From Oxalicibacterium flavum (lineage in GTDB: Bacteria; Pseudomonadota; Gammaproteobacteria; Burkholderiales; Burkholderiaceae_D): 64,000 nt of DNA. Shown here piece by piece: positions 61,410 through 64,000 of this stretch. A model generated the notes under the pieces. It made no database searches. It was not told the origin of the DNA and saw only the letters and a list, made by a program, of their open reading frames with translations. Numbering within the stretch: the stretch's first letter is position 1; the number at the start of each line of letters is the position of its first letter. A program made the translations under genes and the position numbers. The DNA is taken from NCBI RefSeq assembly GCF_014635065.1, contig NZ_BMCG01000001.1, forward strand, positions 124,001-188,000, given 5' to 3'.

Positions 61410-62441
61410 TCAGAGGAAAACGGGTTCGGGTTCCAGCGTGACGCCGAAACGATCGTGCACGTCGGATTGGATTGCCTGCGCCAGCGCCATGATGTCGGCA
61501 CCGCTGGCACCGCCGCGATTGACCAGCACCAGCGCCTGATTCGCATGCACGCCGGCGGTACCGATCTGCCTGCCCTTCCAGCCGCAGCGGTCGATCAGCC
61601 AACCGGCCGCCAGCTTGTAGCTGCCGTCGGGTTGCGGATAGTTGACGAGGTCCGGATGACTTTCCAGCAGGGCCCGGCGTTCGTGCGAGGACACCACCGG
61701 GTTCTTGAAGAAGCTGCCGGCATTGCCGATCTGGCGCGGGTCCGGCAGCTTGCGCGAACGGATCGCGATGACGGCATCCGCCACCTGCTGCGGCGTGGCC
61801 GTCGCGGCCGGCGCATCGAGCAGCCTCTGCAGCTCGTCGGCCAGTTCGCGGTAGGCGACACTGGCATGCCATTGCTGCGGATGCGGAAGGCGGAAGGTGA
61901 CCGACAGCACCAGCCAGCGGCCCGGATTGCGCTTGAACACGCTTTCGCGATAGGCAAACTGGCAGGCCTGCGCATCCAGCTGCTCCACCGTCCCCGCCTG
62001 CCAGTCCAGCACTTCCACCGATTCGATGCGTTCGCTGACCTCGAGACCGTAGGCGCCGATGTTCTGGATCGGCGCCGCACCCACGGTGCCCGGAATCAGG
62101 GCCAGGTTCTCCAGCCCCGGCACGCCCTGTTCCAGCAGCGACATGACGCTGGCGTGCCAGTTCTCGCCCGATGCCACCGTCACACGGATCGCGTCGGCCG
62201 CGCTGCGGTCGATCTCCATGCCGCGCAGATCGACCTTGACCGTCAGTCCCGGCAGGTCGCGCGTCAGCAGGATGTTGCTGCCGCCGCCTAGAAAGAAGGC
62301 ACCGCCGTGCACGCGGCACTGTTCGATCAGGTCTGGAAGCTGGTCACGGGAATGCAGGACGGCGAAGCGCTCGGCCTGGACGGCGATGCCGAAGGTGTTG
62401 AGCGACGCCAGTGGCCTGGCGGCTTCGAGGGAAAGTTTCAT
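61410..62441 (-). CDS. murB: UDP-N-acetylenolpyruvoylglucosamine reductase
   Basis: A 343-residue FAD enzyme of the type I (E. coli) class: [60 protein letters not shown], the catalytic Ser in [12 protein letters not shown] and [19 protein letters not shown]. It reduces the enolpyruvyl group to make UDP-MurNAc for peptidoglycan. It is first gene of a pair with the DUF1294 gene and divergent from yajQ. Confidence 0.95.
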   Translation of the reverse strand: MKLSLEAARPLASLNTFGIAVQAERFAVLHSRDQLPDLIEQCRVHGGAFFLGGGSNILLTRDLPGLTVKVDLRGMEIDRSAADAIRVTVASGENWHASVMSLLEQGVPGLENLALIPGTVGAAPIQNIGAYGLEVSERIESVEVLDWQAGTVEQLDAQACQFAYRESVFKRNPGRWLVLSVTFRLPHPQQWHASVAYRELADELQRLLDAPAATATPQQVADAVIAIRSRKLPDPRQIGNAGSFFKNPVVSSHERRALLESHPDLVNYPQPDGSYKLAAGWLIDRCGWKGRQIGTAGVHANQALVLVNRGGASGADIMALAQAIQSDVHDRFGVTLEPEPVFL

Positions 62442-62606
62442 AGCCCGTCATTATATGCCCGCGCCGCTCCCCCGGTCTGCCGCCGCGATACGATCCGCGC
62501 CATGGCAAGACTAGCCTCCATCCCCGCAATTCCTGCGGTTTTCCGGCCCATCGTCGCCGATGACAGGCTAAAATGCGCGCTGAACAAGACATCCGGGAGA
62601 ACAAGC

Positions 62607-63092
62607 ATGCCTTCATTTGATACCGTATCCGAAGCCAACATGGTCGAAGTCAAGAATGCCGTTGACCAGGCCGGCAAGGAAATCTCCACACGTTTCGACT
62701 TCAAGGGCAGCGACGCCCGCGTCGAACAGAAAGAACGCGAACTGACCGCCTATGCCGATTCCGAATTCCAGCTCGGCCAGGTGCGCGACGTGCTGACCGC
62801 CAAGCTGGTCAAGCGCAACGTCGATGTGCGTTTTCTCGACCAGGGCAAGATCGAGAAGATCGGCGGCGACAAGGTCAAGCAGGTCATCAAGATCAAGAAC
62901 GGCATCGAAAGCGAAGCCGCCAAGAAGATCGTACGCATCATCAAGGACAGCAAAATGAAGGTACAGGCCAGCATCCAGGGCGATGCGGTGCGCGTGACCG
63001 GCGCCAAGCGCGATGACCTCCAGGCCACGATGGCGATGCTGCGCAAGGAAGTGTCGGACCTGCCGCTGGAATTCAACAACTTCCGCGACTGA
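62607..63092 (+). CDS. yajQ: YajQ-family nucleotide-binding protein
   Basis: A 161-residue protein: [60 protein letters not shown] and [20 protein letters not shown]. Two tandem ferredoxin-like domains are expected. Relatives bind cyclic di-GMP or other nucleotides and influence transcription. The ATG at 62607 follows GGGAGAAC. It is divergent from murB. Confidence 0.95.
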   Translation: MPSFDTVSEANMVEVKNAVDQAGKEISTRFDFKGSDARVEQKERELTAYADSEFQLGQVRDVLTAKLVKRNVDVRFLDQGKIEKIGGDKVKQVIKIKNGIESEAAKKIVRIIKDSKMKVQASIQGDAVRVTGAKRDDLQATMAMLRKEVSDLPLEFNNFRD

Positions 63093-63178
63093 TCCACGCC
63101 CATCCATTCTTCCACGGCCGCCTGCTGCAACCTGCACACGCGGCCGTTTTCCTGAGTCGATCCTTGCCGGAGCCCATG

Positions 63179-63811
63179 ATGAGACTGCCGCTTTCGACCG
63201 CAATCCTGCTTCTGTGCACTTCGTTGGCCCACGCCTCGGAGATCAGTGTAGTTGGCCTGTTTCCCGGCAAGGCCGTGCTCGTCATCGACGGCAAGGCGCC
63301 GCGCACCTATTCGGTCGGCAACACCGTCGCACCGGAAATCCGCCTGCTCGAGGTCGATCAGGGCAGCGCGACCTTCGATGCAGGCGGCAGACGCCAGCGC
63401 ATCGACCTCGGCCATCACGTCAATCGCATCGCGCCGTCGGGCAATGCCAGCGTCACGCTGAAGGCCGACCATCGCGGTCATTTCATGGTGCAGGGGCAGA
63501 TCAACGGCGGCATGACCCGCATGCTGGTCGACACCGGCGCCTCCGCGATCGCGCTGCCTGCGGGCGACGCGCGCCGGCTCGGCATCGACTACCGGCGCGG
63601 CCAGCCGATCCAGATCAATACCGCCAACGGCGTGACGACCGGCTGGATGGTCATGCTCAACAGCGTGCGCATCGGCGACATCACCGTCAACCAGATCGAG
63701 GGCGTAGTGCAGGAAAACGGCCTGCCCTTCGCCCTGCTCGGCATGTCCTTCCTCAAGCGCATGGAAATGCGCCGCGATGGCGACGAGATGACGCTGACCA
63801 AGCGTTACTGA
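63179..63811 (+). CDS. Retropepsin-like aspartic protease with signal peptide
   Basis: A 210-residue protein with a signal peptide (1-23, LLLCTSLAHASE). The N-terminal beta domain (25-95) is followed by a clan AA aspartic protease domain (100-205) with the active-site MLVDTGASAIALPAGDAR, flap-region INTANGVTTGWMVMLNSVRI and FALLGMSFLKRMEM. It matches the TIGR02281-type bacterial retropepsins, thought to act as dimers in the periplasm. ATG 63179 has better spacing from GGAG than ATG 63176. Confidence 0.92.
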   Translation: MRLPLSTAILLLCTSLAHASEISVVGLFPGKAVLVIDGKAPRTYSVGNTVAPEIRLLEVDQGSATFDAGGRRQRIDLGHHVNRIAPSGNASVTLKADHRGHFMVQGQINGGMTRMLVDTGASAIALPAGDARRLGIDYRRGQPIQINTANGVTTGWMVMLNSVRIGDITVNQIEGVVQENGLPFALLGMSFLKRMEMRRDGDEMTLTKRY

Positions 63812-63878
63812 TCCGTTCGGCGGCAATCCCCACCAGAAGCACCGTCACGCACAGAAATCGGCAATCCGGCGCCGCATG

Positions 63879-63915
63879 AAAAAACGGCAGGTACGTTTCC
63901 GTACCTGCCGTTTTT
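63879..63915. terminator. Bidirectional intrinsic terminator
   Basis: AAAAACGGCAGGTACG-TTTC-CGTACCTGCCGTTTTT: a perfect 16-bp arm including the A/T runs, between the protease gene and the convergent gene at the right edge. Confidence 0.92.
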
Positions 63916-63939
63916 GATCGGAGACGCGCTCCGTCAGTC

Positions 63940-64000
63940 TTATGCGTAGCTGCGCAGGCGCAGCGAGAAATCGCGCAGGGCGGCAATGCCCGACGATTCG
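63940..64000 (-). CDS. C-terminal end of an unidentified gene (partial)
   Basis: The last 19 codons of a minus-strand gene are visible, ending SSGIAALRDFSLRLRSYA and TAA. The adjacent bidirectional terminator, 24 nt beyond the stop, supports this as a real gene end. Too little is present to name the product. Confidence 0.6.
   Translation of the reverse strand, partial: ESSGIAALRDFSLRLRSYA

Overview
The window is chromosomal DNA of a GC-rich betaproteobacterium, most likely Burkholderiales and probably Oxalobacteraceae (Herbaspirillum/Noviherbaspirillum/Herminiimonas type). The clues are the housekeeping content and order (fkpB-ispH, radC, rpmB-rpmG, argF-argG-ppnP, murB beside yajQ), betaproteobacterial families (DUF2796/DUF3299 metal operon, DUF1294 with a cold-shock domain) and uniformly high G+C outside one patch. 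The assignment is from pattern recognition only. No rRNA, tRNA, IS element, prophage or CRISPR array was recognised.

Layout. 1-7225: a filamentous-haemagglutinin-type exoprotein (running off the left edge) behind a VreA/VreI/VreR-like cell-surface-signalling module, plus a small secreted protein. 7469-9319: a type II NADH dehydrogenase with a TetR regulator and a palindromic operator. 9838-19029: signalling genes (CheW, OmpR-type regulator, HD-GYP response regulator, multi-PAS hybrid kinase, PAS chemoreceptor) interrupted by an aldehyde dehydrogenase. This left part, about 4.3-9.4 kb, looks lower in G+C than the rest. 19361-24115: an XRE-cupin regulator and DJ-1/PfpI protein divergent from an MHS transporter, RidA, a MOSC-domain protein and a PDR-type flavin/2Fe-2S reductase. 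24461-27677: a histidine-rich DUF2796 protein, ABC ATPase, FtsX-like permease and DUF3299 protein, a probable metal-handling operon. 27961-34354: DUF4142, NadE, CinA/PncC, a low-affinity iron permease-like protein, Zn-alcohol dehydrogenase, a beta-solenoid protein beside a GNAT-like protein, and a YkvA-type membrane protein.

34506-39389 is a complete family 2A encapsulin operon: rhodanese, serine O-acetyltransferase, small XRE regulator, encapsulin shell, and a cysteine desulfurase cargo with a long disordered N-terminal extension. Together they would make O-acetylserine, release sulfur from cysteine inside the shell and relay sulfane sulfur. 40342-44973 holds a fumarylacetoacetate-hydrolase-family enzyme, a GntR regulator, a gamma-glutamyltransferase and an OFA transporter. 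45340-50013 has aquaporin Z and a branched-chain amino acid ABC transporter (livHMGF) lacking its binding protein. 50364-64000 is mostly housekeeping.

The most interesting non-coding signals are leader-peptide attenuators. Upstream of livH is a 22-codon ORF rich in Ile and Val, followed by an intrinsic terminator. Upstream of trpS is a 16-codon ORF with tandem Trp codons, followed by mutually exclusive hairpins and a terminator; its start codon lies where transcription should begin, so it may be leaderless. A terminator-shaped hairpin also sits just before the argF start codon. A roughly 85-bp repeat occurs twice, in inverted orientation, each copy abutting a terminator between convergent genes.
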